64,000 nt of DNA from NCBI RefSeq assembly GCF_001314995.1, contig NZ_CP012938.1, forward strand, positions 3,596,001-3,660,000, written 5' to 3'. Positions 56,699 through 63,930 of this stretch are shown here, one piece after another. Source of the DNA: Bacteroides ovatus. Its GTDB lineage: Bacteria; Bacteroidota; Bacteroidia; Bacteroidales; Bacteroidaceae. A program made the position numbers and the translations under genes. Within the stretch, counting starts at the first letter, position 1; every line of letters begins with the position of its first letter. The notes beneath the pieces are model-generated. The model had not been told where the DNA came from. It made no database searches and saw only the letters and a program-made list of their open reading frames with translations.

Positions 56699-56836
56699 AT
56701 GCGTATGGAGAATTTAAAGATTTTATTGACGTTTGGAATAATTCTAATTGTGCCAGTAGTCTTAATGCCACAGTTCTTTATTGGATTATTAATACTGATT
56801 GTGGCTTGCTTAGCTTTCAGACAGAGGAATTTCTAA
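56699..56836 (+). CDS. Small membrane protein, 45 residues
   Basis: A 45-residue protein starting MRMENLKILLTFGIILIV carries about 30 continuous hydrophobic residues and ends LAFRQRNF. It lies 24 bases before the DUF3871 gene on the same strand, so it is likely co-transcribed. Its reality rests on a clean frame, hydrophobic pattern and spacing only. Two similar tiny membrane proteins occur at 57962 and 59722. Confidence 0.5.
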   Translation: MRMENLKILLTFGIILIVPVVLMPQFFIGLLILIVACLAFRQRNF

Positions 56837-56860
56837 TATTAACTTAATAAATTACAGATT

Positions 56861-57877
56861 ATGGAATCAACATTACAGATTATGCCAGTACAAAGAACTG
56901 GTAGAAACTTTGGTGAATATGCGGAAGAAGCGGTAATAATTGAAGAGCCAATTATTAAGCAGAAACGACCTCTATTCATTGAAGCTAATACGATTGAAGC
57001 CAGTTTGGAACATCTAAGGAATGATTGTATTATACCCGTATTCGCAAAGGACAACGAAGCTACATTATCTCATGTGGCTTTCATTGAAGCGGTACAGGAT
57101 GCAACCAATACATTCTTTAGCGGTGAACAAATTGAATCGCCAGATATTCGTGTTTCTCATGTAATCAAAGGTAGGATTCCCGAAGCAATACACAAACCAG
57201 CCAATCAGTTATTAGAGAGTGACAAGACTATCTACTACGAAAGATGTGCTTTTGTTATTGAAGTTCCTACTATCTATGAGACAGTGCACGGTAACAGGCT
57301 AACACTTACTATTGGTGGTGTCAGAGCTTATAACCATACCAATCTTTATTCAAAGAAAGGTGCAGAGCGGTTTAAAGTGTTTATTGGCTTTACTTGTAAG
57401 GTTTGTACAAATCTATGTGTATCTACGGACGGTTATCTTAGTTGCTTGGAAGTTACCAATACAAGGGATTTATATCAAGCGGTATTGGAAATGTTCCACA
57501 AATACGATGCAGCCAAACACATACATTTGATGCAGTCTTTAGGCAATACCAGTATGACAGAGCATCAATTCTGCCAACTACTTGGAAGAATGAGACTTTA
57601 TCAATCACTACCGCAAGGCTATCAAAAGGATATACCTAAAATGTTGCTTACTGATACACAGGTTAACAATGTGGCTAAAGCATATATCAATGATGAGAAC
57701 TTTGGCAGCTTGGGGAATGATTTGTCTATGTGGAAGTTCTACAACTTGCTCACAGGTGCAAATAAGAGTAGCTATATAGATTCATTCTTGGATAGAGCCT
57801 ATAATGCTACAGAACTTGCAACGGGTATATGTTCCGCTTTACATGGTGATGACAAGTATCAATGGTTTCTTAGTTAG
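56861..57877 (+). CDS. DUF3871-family element protein
   Basis: This 338-residue protein matches the DUF3871 family that is common on Bacteroidetes mobile elements. Recognisable segments are SHVIKGRIPEAIHKPANQLLESDKTIYYERCAFVIEVP, the central KVFIGFTCKVCTNLCVSTDGY and YDAAKHIHLMQSLGNTSMTEHQFCQLLGRMRLYQSLP. No enzyme motif is visible and function is unknown. It has an upstream 45-residue membrane-protein gene and is followed by a terminator. Confidence 0.85.
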   Translation: MESTLQIMPVQRTGRNFGEYAEEAVIIEEPIIKQKRPLFIEANTIEASLEHLRNDCIIPVFAKDNEATLSHVAFIEAVQDATNTFFSGEQIESPDIRVSHVIKGRIPEAIHKPANQLLESDKTIYYERCAFVIEVPTIYETVHGNRLTLTIGGVRAYNHTNLYSKKGAERFKVFIGFTCKVCTNLCVSTDGYLSCLEVTNTRDLYQAVLEMFHKYDAAKHIHLMQSLGNTSMTEHQFCQLLGRMRLYQSLPQGYQKDIPKMLLTDTQVNNVAKAYINDENFGSLGNDLSMWKFYNLLTGANKSSYIDSFLDRAYNATELATGICSALHGDDKYQWFLS

Positions 57878-57897
57878 TGGTATTACAGAGTACTTAA

Positions 57898-57928
57898 AAG
57901 GGGCATCCATATAATAAGGGTGTCCCTT
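57898..57928 (+). terminator. Terminator after DUF3871
   Basis: AAGGGGCATCC (57898-57908) and GGGTGTCCCTT (57918-57928) form the stem; TGATTATT follows. Confidence 0.7.
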
Positions 57929-57961
57929 GATTATTCATTACCTATTAATACTCAAAAGATT

Positions 57962-58087
57962 ATGTTACAAGCGTTATTAGTCGTTATATCTTGGATTATC
58001 TTGTTACTTGTTATGTGTGCAATTTCACCTGTTGTATTCTTCTTGATGATTGTTTGGACTATATACAAGATTATTACAATGAAGTAG
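57962..58087 (+). CDS. Small membrane protein, 41 residues
   Basis: This 41-residue frame (MLQALLVVISWIILLLVMCA...) is almost entirely hydrophobic, ending WTIYKIITMK. A hairpin terminator follows at 58104. It lies between the DUF3871 terminator and the recombinase gene. Supported only by composition and layout. Confidence 0.45.
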   Translation: MLQALLVVISWIILLLVMCAISPVVFFLMIVWTIYKIITMK

Positions 58088-58103
58088 TACATGAAGAACT
58101 AAT

Positions 58104-58136
58104 AAGGGTATCTATATACTATATATAGGTACTCTT
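58104..58136 (+). terminator. Palindromic terminator
   Basis: AAGGGTATCTATATA and TATATAGGTACTCTT form the stem, followed by TCTC. It ends the 41-residue frame and isolates the recombinase gene. Confidence 0.65.
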
Positions 58137-58268
58137 TCTCTATTATTAGCCAGTAGTATAATATTCACTTCTATTATTAGTGAATGTTTAACTAGTAATC
58201 AGCAAGTTAGATATTCCAGTTTAAAATTAATATTCACTTATATTAGTTTCACTATAAAACAGAACGTT

Positions 58269-58856
58269 ATGTCACTTAAATATTCAAGTACAACAGCAGA
58301 TTATCTGCAATGGAGCGAAGCGATGAACTTAATAAGAAAATTGGCAAGGGATAATAATTATAAGATGTCACTTCTTATCGCTTTGGGTTGCTTCACAGGT
58401 CTAAGAATTTCTGATATTCTTGCTTTGAGGTGGAATCAGATACTAGATGCAGAAGAATTTACCATTATAGAGATTAAGACAGGAAAGCAAAGGACAATTA
58501 GGATTAATATGCAGCTACAGCAACATATCAGAGATTGTTATGAGCATATAAATCCAGTTGGTATAAATGCTCCTGTATTGATAAGTCAGAAGGGGACAGT
58601 GTACACAGTTCAGAGAATCAATGTCATGCTGAAAGAGATTAAAAAGAAATACAAGTTGCATATAGGCAATTTCAGTTGCCATTCTCTTAGGAAGACCTTT
58701 GGTAGACAGGTTTATAATATGAACAGTGATAATTCAGAACTTGCACTTGTTAAGCTCATGGAGCTATTCAATCATTCCAGTGTATCAATTACTAAAAGAT
58801 ACTTAGGATTGAGACAGGAAGAACTATTAAATACCTATGACTGTCTTAGTTTCTGA
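58269..58856 (+). CDS. Tyrosine recombinase, catalytic domain only
   Basis: This 195-residue integrase-family protein begins directly at the catalytic domain; the N-terminal core-binding domain of XerD-like enzymes is missing. All active residues are visible: Arg46 (TGLRISDILAL), Lys73 (KTGKQR), His138/Arg141 (CHSLRKTFG), His169 (FNHSSVS) and the nucleophile Tyr178 (KRYLG). Such short recombinases in Bacteroides often invert small segments or act with a partner. It ends 12 bases before hairpin repeat copy B and about 190 bases before the 211-nt hairpin, either of which could be its DNA substrate. It need not be the enzyme that integrated the element. Confidence 0.88.
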   Translation: MSLKYSSTTADYLQWSEAMNLIRKLARDNNYKMSLLIALGCFTGLRISDILALRWNQILDAEEFTIIEIKTGKQRTIRINMQLQQHIRDCYEHINPVGINAPVLISQKGTVYTVQRINVMLKEIKKKYKLHIGNFSCHSLRKTFGRQVYNMNSDNSELALVKLMELFNHSSVSITKRYLGLRQEELLNTYDCLSF

Positions 58857-58868
58857 TAATTGAGATTT

Positions 58869-58936
58869 GAGACAGAATGAATCGGAGTTTACTTATTTAT
58901 ACTCTGAATAGTTCTGTCTCAATTTATGGATATTCA
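58869..58936. repeat. Hairpin repeat copy B
   Basis: GAGACAGAATGAATCGGAGT (58869-58888) pairs imperfectly with ACTCTGAATAGTTCTGTCTC (58901-58920). The segment matches copy A at 52716-52782 in shared blocks GACAGAA, GAGTTT, ACTTATT, GTTCTGTCTCA and GGA.ATTCA. It is the first structure after the recombinase stop. Confidence 0.6.
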
Positions 58937-58980
58937 GAGTAGAAATAGCTCTCAACTCTCATTTTAACAGATACATTTAA

Positions 58981-59011
58981 TTGCAGAATAAAATACCTTT
59001 CATTATCTTTG
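58981..59011 (+). promoter_or_regulatory. Promoter ahead of the 211-nt hairpin
   Basis: TTG at 58981-58983, 20 bases, then TATCTTTG at 59004-59011 fit the Bacteroides promoter layout. Transcription would start near 59018, directly at CCTAGAAATAGG (59019-59030), a short hairpin with GAAA loop, and enter the long hairpin. Confidence 0.55.
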
Positions 59012-59043
59012 TGCCAATCCTAGAAATAGGAGGACATATTAAC

Positions 59044-59254
59044 GAAAGGCATTTTGTTATTGTCTCTATTCATCGAATCTTGCAAATTTGAAACCATACA
59101 GAGACAGTAACAACAATGCCCGTGCTGATGTTTACTTTCTACTCCAGTAGAGTAGCCTGTAATATTATTGGCATGGGTAACTGTTGTTATATCTTGTATG
59201 GTAGGTTTTGCAAGAACCTGATGAATGAGGTGTACAATGGTTCCCATGCCTTTC
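59044..59254 (+). ncRNA. 211-nt regularly interrupted hairpin, candidate structured RNA
   Basis: Eight helices nest co-linearly: GAAAGGCAT/ATGCCTTTC, ATTGT/ACAAT, ATTCATC/GATGAAT, TCTTGCAAA/TTTGCAAGA, ACCATACA/TGTATGGT, TAACAACA/TGTTGTTA, ATGCC/GGCAT and the apical CTACTC-CAGTA-GAGTAG. They hold 57 perfect pairs, separated by internal loops of 3-7 bases (one bulge of 7, one large loop near the tip). A promoter lies just upstream. No protein on either strand is convincing. It could be a regulatory RNA, a folded single-strand recombination site or a miniature inverted-repeat element. It matches no RNA family I can name. Confidence 0.65.
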
Positions 59255-59721
59255 TGTATGTAGAACTGTATCTATTGGGAACTAGATACAACTAATAATA
59301 GACTATGGAACAGGCATATTTACAACTAGTCCCTACCTCTCAAACAGTATGTAGACAGTTAAAATCTTTACTAAATCCAGAGATTAGGCATTTTTATATT
59401 AAAATCTTTGGGCAAATAAACTAAGTAATTATTATATTTGTGACAAAATAAAGTATTATAGCAGTCAATTATATGCTATCGGTTCTCTAGTACTTTAAAT
59501 ACTATGATTAACTACTTTCTTGGGGAGAATTGGGAAGTATAAATCAATATCTATAAGAAGCAGACATACTACTTACTTACCTATTCAGTTCTATTATCAG
59601 ATAGTAGAATGAATCCACAGAATTATATTCAACCTTTTAACAAGGATTATTTAGATTATATACCCTTCACTATGAAAGGTTGAATAGCAACTAACATACA
59701 GAACTATTAAAATTTAAGATT
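59255..59721. other. Gap after the hairpin
   Basis: No gene is seen. A possible promoter is TTTG (59407-59410) with TATATTTG (59433-59440), spacing 22. Downstream are several small palindromes: ATAGCA/TGCTAT near 59458-59480, TTCTATTAT/ATAGTAGAA at 59590-59610 and a perfect 11-base pair ATTCAACCTTT (59627-59637) / AAAGGTTGAAT (59675-59685). This could be the structured leader of the next small gene. Confidence 0.45.
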
Positions 59722-59865
59722 ATGTATTCATTGATAATTTTATTAAGCAGAGGTAGGATGTCAGACTATGCAGATTTTAACAGTAACGGTAGTGTGGCAT
59801 TACATATAATAGTCATACTTGTTATTGCAGGTTTCTTCTTATATGCCTACATAAAGAATAAATAG
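59722..59865 (+). CDS. Small membrane protein, 47 residues
   Basis: This frame encodes MYSLIILLSRGRMSDYADFN followed by one membrane helix (ALHIIVILVIAGFFLYAYI) and KNK. It lies 23 bases before the 157-residue gene on the same strand. A later start at the internal ATG would also give a one-helix protein. Confidence 0.5.
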   Translation: MYSLIILLSRGRMSDYADFNSNGSVALHIIVILVIAGFFLYAYIKNK

Positions 59866-59888
59866 GACAAACATAAATAAATGGAATT

Positions 59889-60362
59889 ATGTATCGCAAA
59901 TTAATGGTAACTTTAAAAGGAAGTGACATAATAATCAATCTGGAAGAGGGAAATGTAATAGACAGTGTCATAACATCACGTTTCAGACATCCAGACTTTC
60001 TGCCACAACAAAATATATTAATTGGCATACCGCATACCAATACCCAAGAATTTATAACAGATATTAGTCAGCAAGTTACTTTCTTAAATGAGAAGCAAGG
60101 AGATGTAACTGCCATGACTATTTTGGATGCAATATTTAATTCATGCCAAAAGCATATAAGGCAATATTATAGGCTTATAGATACGGATATGTACACCTAT
60201 ATTGATGCCGCTATGCACATTATGGATGCTTGTCACTTCTTTAATGAGAAACAAATGCAAGAATATTATCAATTCTGTGCTTCCCAAACTATTAATAGAT
60301 TTTCTTATGCCTTATGGCTTAATACTGGTGACGAATTAGTAAAATTAACTGATTTGAAGTAA
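59889..60362 (+). CDS. Unknown 157-residue element protein
   Basis: I recognise no family. The N-terminal part is strand-rich (KLMVTLKGSDIIINLEEGNVIDSVITSRFR); the C-terminal two thirds are helical with many aromatic residues (QKHIRQYYRLIDTDMYTYIDAAMHIMDACHFF). There is no signal peptide or membrane helix. It is followed after 12 bases by another unknown gene, so the two are probably co-transcribed, together with the pseudo-transpeptidase gene downstream. Confidence 0.65.
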   Translation: MYRKLMVTLKGSDIIINLEEGNVIDSVITSRFRHPDFLPQQNILIGIPHTNTQEFITDISQQVTFLNEKQGDVTAMTILDAIFNSCQKHIRQYYRLIDTDMYTYIDAAMHIMDACHFFNEKQMQEYYQFCASQTINRFSYALWLNTGDELVKLTDLK

Positions 60363-60374
60363 CTATAATCGTAA

Positions 60375-60716
60375 ATGAATGAGAGTATGAATCGTTTACA
60401 AACATTTATTATCAATTTCAAGCAGAAATGTTTGGAGCATGGCGTTGAATATAAGCCAAGAGATAAAAAGGAATTTGATAATTTTTATAAAATGGGATTT
60501 GTTTTAAGCAATTATAAATTAGGGTACTATGATGTGCACTTATTAATTGATTATGAGGATAATCTAAAAGCAATTCACCTATTGGGAATTGAACCTCACA
60601 TCTCTATGATTGCAAAGGAGATACAGAGTACGAATGTATTTTGTGGCATTCCCGTTATTGTTAGTGCCTTGAATAATCAATATTCGCCTGCATCCATTAC
60701 TATGATTTGTATATAA
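60375..60716 (+). CDS. Unknown 113-residue element protein
   Basis: This small soluble protein has an N-terminal helix (MNRLQTFIINFKQKCLEHGVEY) and an alpha/beta C-terminal part (YDVHLLIDYEDNLKAIHLLGIEPHISMIAKEI, GIPVIVSALNNQ). No family known to me. Spacing is 12 bases from the gene before and 19 bases to the next, consistent with one operon. Confidence 0.6.
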   Translation: MNESMNRLQTFIINFKQKCLEHGVEYKPRDKKEFDNFYKMGFVLSNYKLGYYDVHLLIDYEDNLKAIHLLGIEPHISMIAKEIQSTNVFCGIPVIVSALNNQYSPASITMICI

Positions 60717-60735
60717 ATTTATACGGTATGCTCGT

Positions 60736-61809
60736 ATGAAAAAGATATTGTTAAAGTGCACCATATTAATCGTTGTACTTTGTTCTTGCCAATCCAGACA
60801 GCAAGTAACAGCACCTATTTCCACCATAGACAGTACATTACAAACTAATGTTACTGCCATATTGGAAAGCAAGTTGTCAGAGATAAATGCCCAATCTGGG
60901 CAGGTTATAGTAATGGAAGTTCAATCAGGGCAAATAAAAGCTCTGGTTGGACTTACTAGGAAAGACAGTACGAACTACCAATCATGTGAGAACTTCTCTG
61001 TATGGCAGTCTACTGGTCTGATGCACCCAATATCGTTATTGGCAGCTTTAGAAACTGGTAAGGTGAAGTTGAGTAATAAGGTTGATACTGGAAATGGTAT
61101 CTACCAAGTTCATGGCAGAGAGCTTAAAGACCATAATTGGCATAGAGGGGGATATGGTGAGCTTACAGTACAGGAAGGATTGGCAGCTAGTTCCAATATT
61201 GCTATTTATAAGACTATGGAGAAAGCATTTGCTAATAATCCCCAAGCATACTTTGATTTATTAGCTAATATGAGCTATGGTAAACCGGATAGTATCAATG
61301 GAATAGCCAATCTAAAGCCTGCACACTTTGTAACTCCTAAAGATAACAACTGGACTAAGACAGCCTTTGTATGGTCTAGTATCGGTTACAATCAACATGT
61401 ATCGCCAATTCAAATACTAACCTTCTATAATGCTATCGCCAATAATGGGAAGATGATACAGCCTCAACTATATAAGGATAGTGTAGTAGTTATTAATCCC
61501 CAAATAGCTAGTAGGGCTAGTATTGATAGTTTGAAGAAAGCTCTAGTATTTAATATTACTGACGGATTAGGTCAACCTGCCAAGTCTGATAAGGTAGTAG
61601 TTGCAGGTATACAGGGAACTAGTTCGTTATCTACTAATGAGGATAGTACTAAGGATATGTATGCGGTAGAGTTCTGTGGTTACTTCCCTACTGATAATCC
61701 TAAGTATAGTATCATTGTATCTATTAATAAGGCTGGATTACCTGCAAGTGGTGGACTAATGACAGGTGATGTATTTAAGAAGATAGCTGATAATATCATT
61801 GAAGAATAA
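60736..61809 (+). CDS. FtsI-derived transpeptidase-domain lipoprotein with degenerate active site
   Basis: This 357-residue lipoprotein (CSC at residues 16-18) has the penicillin-binding transpeptidase fold of FtsI/PBP3 without its N-terminal domains. Landmarks are SGQVIVMEVQSGQIKALVG, HRGGYGELTVQEGLAASSNIA and CGYFPTDNPKYSIIVSINKAGLPASGG. The SxxK motif reads S92-T-G-L95 with Lys replaced by Leu; SxN is kept (S152-S-N154); the KTG motif reads I-Q-G-T at 292-295. The general base Lys and the KTG Lys are absent, so peptide cross-linking is not expected. It could still bind division proteins or septal peptidoglycan. It is the most striking protein in the element. Confidence 0.82.
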   Translation: MKKILLKCTILIVVLCSCQSRQQVTAPISTIDSTLQTNVTAILESKLSEINAQSGQVIVMEVQSGQIKALVGLTRKDSTNYQSCENFSVWQSTGLMHPISLLAALETGKVKLSNKVDTGNGIYQVHGRELKDHNWHRGGYGELTVQEGLAASSNIAIYKTMEKAFANNPQAYFDLLANMSYGKPDSINGIANLKPAHFVTPKDNNWTKTAFVWSSIGYNQHVSPIQILTFYNAIANNGKMIQPQLYKDSVVVINPQIASRASIDSLKKALVFNITDGLGQPAKSDKVVVAGIQGTSSLSTNEDSTKDMYAVEFCGYFPTDNPKYSIIVSINKAGLPASGGLMTGDVFKKIADNIIEE

Positions 61810-61844
61810 TCATTATCTTTATAGCACAATTATACACAAGAGAC

Positions 61845-62459
61845 ATGGGAGAAGTAAAACAATATGAATGTCCTAAATGCGGCTACACAACACCAGTACT
61901 ACATTTTGGTTGTGGATTTAGAGATTATTATGAGGTCTATATTTGTAAGGCTTGTCAAACAATACAGAGTTCTTTGGTTGCAACAGAGGATTGTATGTCT
62001 GAGTTTGATGAAGAAAGTGAACTTGATAATGTTAACCTAGTAACAGTCTATGGTGAGGATTACAACAATAAGGAATTGGTAGAATATAGCAAAAGAGAGA
62101 AAGCTAAAAAGTGCAATCACTGTTCATCACAGGTTATTTCTGAAATTCCATATCAAATAGAAATAGACTTTCAGAATTTGACAGATATTGATAAGAGATT
62201 ACCACACATGAAATACTATTTAACTTTTAAAGATATAGTTAAAATGGTAAGAAAAGGCAAGAAGCGAATTATTCATTGTAATGATTGTCACTATGATGTG
62301 AAGTATAATAGTTTTATGGATGATTTTAATATCAAATGTATTCATTGTGGTAATAATCAGTTAGAAGTTTGGGATGAAAAGCATTGTCCTAAATGTGGTG
62401 AAGAAATGGTATGGGGTGGAGACTGGGGAAGGAATTTCCTTATAGCAGAGTGGGATTAA
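61845..62459 (+). CDS. Multi-zinc-ribbon protein, 204 residues
   Basis: Six CxxC knuckles are visible at Cys9/12, 34/37, 90/93, 145/148, 165/168 and 181/184, enough for three zinc ribbons. The segment between (FQNLTDIDKRLPHMKYYLTFKDIVKMVRKGKKRI) is helical and basic. CPKCGEEMVWGGDWGRN at the end is a common ribbon close. No family is known to me; a nucleic-acid or protein-binding scaffold is the obvious guess. It lies 35 bases after the pseudo-transpeptidase gene. Confidence 0.65.
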   Translation: MGEVKQYECPKCGYTTPVLHFGCGFRDYYEVYICKACQTIQSSLVATEDCMSEFDEESELDNVNLVTVYGEDYNNKELVEYSKREKAKKCNHCSSQVISEIPYQIEIDFQNLTDIDKRLPHMKYYLTFKDIVKMVRKGKKRIIHCNDCHYDVKYNSFMDDFNIKCIHCGNNQLEVWDEKHCPKCGEEMVWGGDWGRNFLIAEWD

Positions 62460-62522
62460 TATTAACAGATAAATATCTCATATATCCATTAATAGGAACT
62501 ACACTAATAGGAGGAATGAATT

Positions 62523-62714
62523 ATGATAGAAATGAGTAATAGTGAGTATAACGAATTGCTTAACGACCTTTATGCTAAGGTTGAAGCAGGAGAGATGACT
62601 GAAGAAGAAGCTTGTAAGAAGATGTGGAGTGTAGATAAGATATGGATGGCCCCAGACCCACGTGAACCGCATGATGTACCAGATGATTATATACCACCTA
62701 GTAGTAATTGTTAA
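62523..62714 (+). CDS. Small acidic protein, 63 residues
   Basis: It encodes MIEMSNSEYNELLNDLYAKV, a helix (EAGEMTEEEACKKMW) and a proline/acidic tail (PDPREPHDVPDDYIPPSS). A second ATG lies at 62532. It precedes the tandem paralogues by one base, so it is likely co-translated with them. Confidence 0.55.
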   Translation: MIEMSNSEYNELLNDLYAKVEAGEMTEEEACKKMWSVDKIWMAPDPREPHDVPDDYIPPSSNC

Positions 62715-62715
62715 T

Positions 62716-62934
62716 ATGATGACAGTAGAGACTTTAATAGTAAAGTTAGGTGTAAATCCTAAAGAAATATCTAAAGCTGAAATAATACTACTCACTAGCT
62801 TAGTAGAAAGATATAATCATGGTTATATGCGTAGGTCTATCTACTTTAGCTATGAAGAGGTACTCATAAAAGAAGCAGAAGGTATTATACATGGATATTT
62901 ACCAGAGATTGACGGTATTATATATGAGGATTAA
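62716..62934 (+). CDS. Small tandem paralogue 1, 72 residues
   Basis: MMTVETLIVKLGVNP, a helical middle and a strand-loop end, GYLPEIDGIIYED. It aligns end to end with the next gene (MTxEExxxKLGxxE, LPxIDxIIYxD), three bases downstream, showing a tandem duplication. Function unknown. It is part of a chain of tiny genes with near-zero gaps. Confidence 0.6.
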   Translation: MMTVETLIVKLGVNPKEISKAEIILLTSLVERYNHGYMRRSIYFSYEEVLIKEAEGIIHGYLPEIDGIIYED

Positions 62935-62937
62935 TTG

Positions 62938-63144
62938 ATGACTATTGAAGAATTAATGAATAAATTAGGGTTGACAGAAGTATCTAAGGTAGATAGGCAA
63001 CTGTTAGACCATTTACTGCATCTATACAATACAGGTCAATTAAAAGTTGTATCTATAAGCCGAGAAGAAGCACTACTACAAATGGCAGATGCATATCTTA
63101 ATAATTGCTTACCTCAAATTGATGATATTATATATAGAGATTAG
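62938..63144 (+). CDS. Small tandem paralogue 2, 68 residues
   Basis: I use the ATG at 62938 rather than the TTG before it. The protein (MTIEELMNKLGLTEVSKVDR ... LPQIDDIIYRD) is a paralogue of the gene just upstream. No domain is recognised. Confidence 0.6.
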   Translation: MTIEELMNKLGLTEVSKVDRQLLDHLLHLYNTGQLKVVSISREEALLQMADAYLNNCLPQIDDIIYRD

Positions 63145-63159
63145 TAGAAGGAGCAACCT

Positions 63160-63612
63160 ATGGATTTAATGGAAGAAATGTGGATAAGCAGACCACAAAG
63201 ACGAATAACTAAATTATCTGATTTATCAGACGGAGGAGTTATAGCAAGAATAAAGTTTTATAATGCCAATAAGGAATATACAGTGGATAGCTTTAAGTTA
63301 ATGTTTGAAGATTATGAGAAATCTATCTATTGTTGCCAAGACTTTATAGAACTATGCCAAATCATTAACGATTATAGCTACATAGTAGATTATATTAATA
63401 ATTCCCATTTCAGAAATGAATTAGATATATTTACTCCAGAATTTGATAAGAAGCGTACTCACCACATAACATCTCATAAATCAGACAAAGACACGTTACA
63501 AGTGAGAGTAATTTCTAATGAAGGAGTTATTAAGAGCTATGATATGTCTGCGATAGGAATTACATTTGAGAAGATGTATCACATTATAGATAAGGAACGT
63601 AATGGTTATTGA
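63160..63612 (+). CDS. Unknown 150-residue element protein
   Basis: A soluble protein whose middle is helical with cysteine and aromatics (FEDYEKSIYCCQDFIELCQIINDYSYIVDYI), preceded by a strand-rich start (GGVIARIKFYNANKEYTVDSFKL) and followed by a charged segment with HHITSHKSDKD. No family is recognised. Fifteen bases separate it from the preceding small gene. Confidence 0.6.
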   Translation: MDLMEEMWISRPQRRITKLSDLSDGGVIARIKFYNANKEYTVDSFKLMFEDYEKSIYCCQDFIELCQIINDYSYIVDYINNSHFRNELDIFTPEFDKKRTHHITSHKSDKDTLQVRVISNEGVIKSYDMSAIGITFEKMYHIIDKERNGY

Positions 63613-63663
63613 AATGGTCAACTATAATTGGCACTCCGGTAACTATATCTAAAATGAATAAAT

Positions 63664-63822
63664 ATGATAACAGCAGAGTACAAGAGAGACGCAATTAACT
63701 CGGTATTGGATGAATATGGATTATCAAGAGAAGAGTTTTGGAAAGACCCTAAGAAGTTCCTTGATAATTTAGATGATAAGGATGCAAAGCTTACACTAGA
63801 AATCTTTATGGAGGTATTATAA
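63664..63822 (+). CDS. Small protein, 52 residues
   Basis: A clean frame with a good amphipathic pattern, MITAEYKRDAINSVLDEYGL, ending in FLDNLDDKDAKLTLEIFMEVL. Likely helical and soluble. It lies 51 bases after the 150-residue gene. Support is from frame and composition only. Confidence 0.5.
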   Translation: MITAEYKRDAINSVLDEYGLSREEFWKDPKKFLDNLDDKDAKLTLEIFMEVL

Positions 63823-63843
63823 TTATAAATCTTAAATGAGTTC

Positions 63844-63930
63844 ATGAGAAGATTTAATAAGTATGGATTTGGTACAGCAGTTGGAGTTCCTACTGCGGCT
63901 ACTATTAATAACAATGATAATGGGAAGTGA
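63844..63930 (+). CDS. Tiny frame, 28 residues
   Basis: MRRFNKYGFGTAVGVPTAAT and eight more residues, overlapping the next frame by 17 bases. It may be a leader peptide or may not be translated. Confidence 0.3.
   Translation: MRRFNKYGFGTAVGVPTAATINNNDNGK

Noticed and set aside
59020..59247. 75-codon frame on the minus strand
   Set aside because: It lies wholly on the 211-nt hairpin; the base-pairing explains the sequence better than a protein does.
59044..59254. Retron msr-msd or 6S RNA
   Set aside because: No reverse transcriptase is visible nearby, and the helices are broken by many small loops, not the single central bubble of 6S RNA. A retron cannot be fully excluded because the element continues beyond the window.
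62935..63144. TTG start for the second tandem paralogue
   Set aside because: The ATG at 62938 directly follows and matches the paralogue's start; the TTG is not needed.
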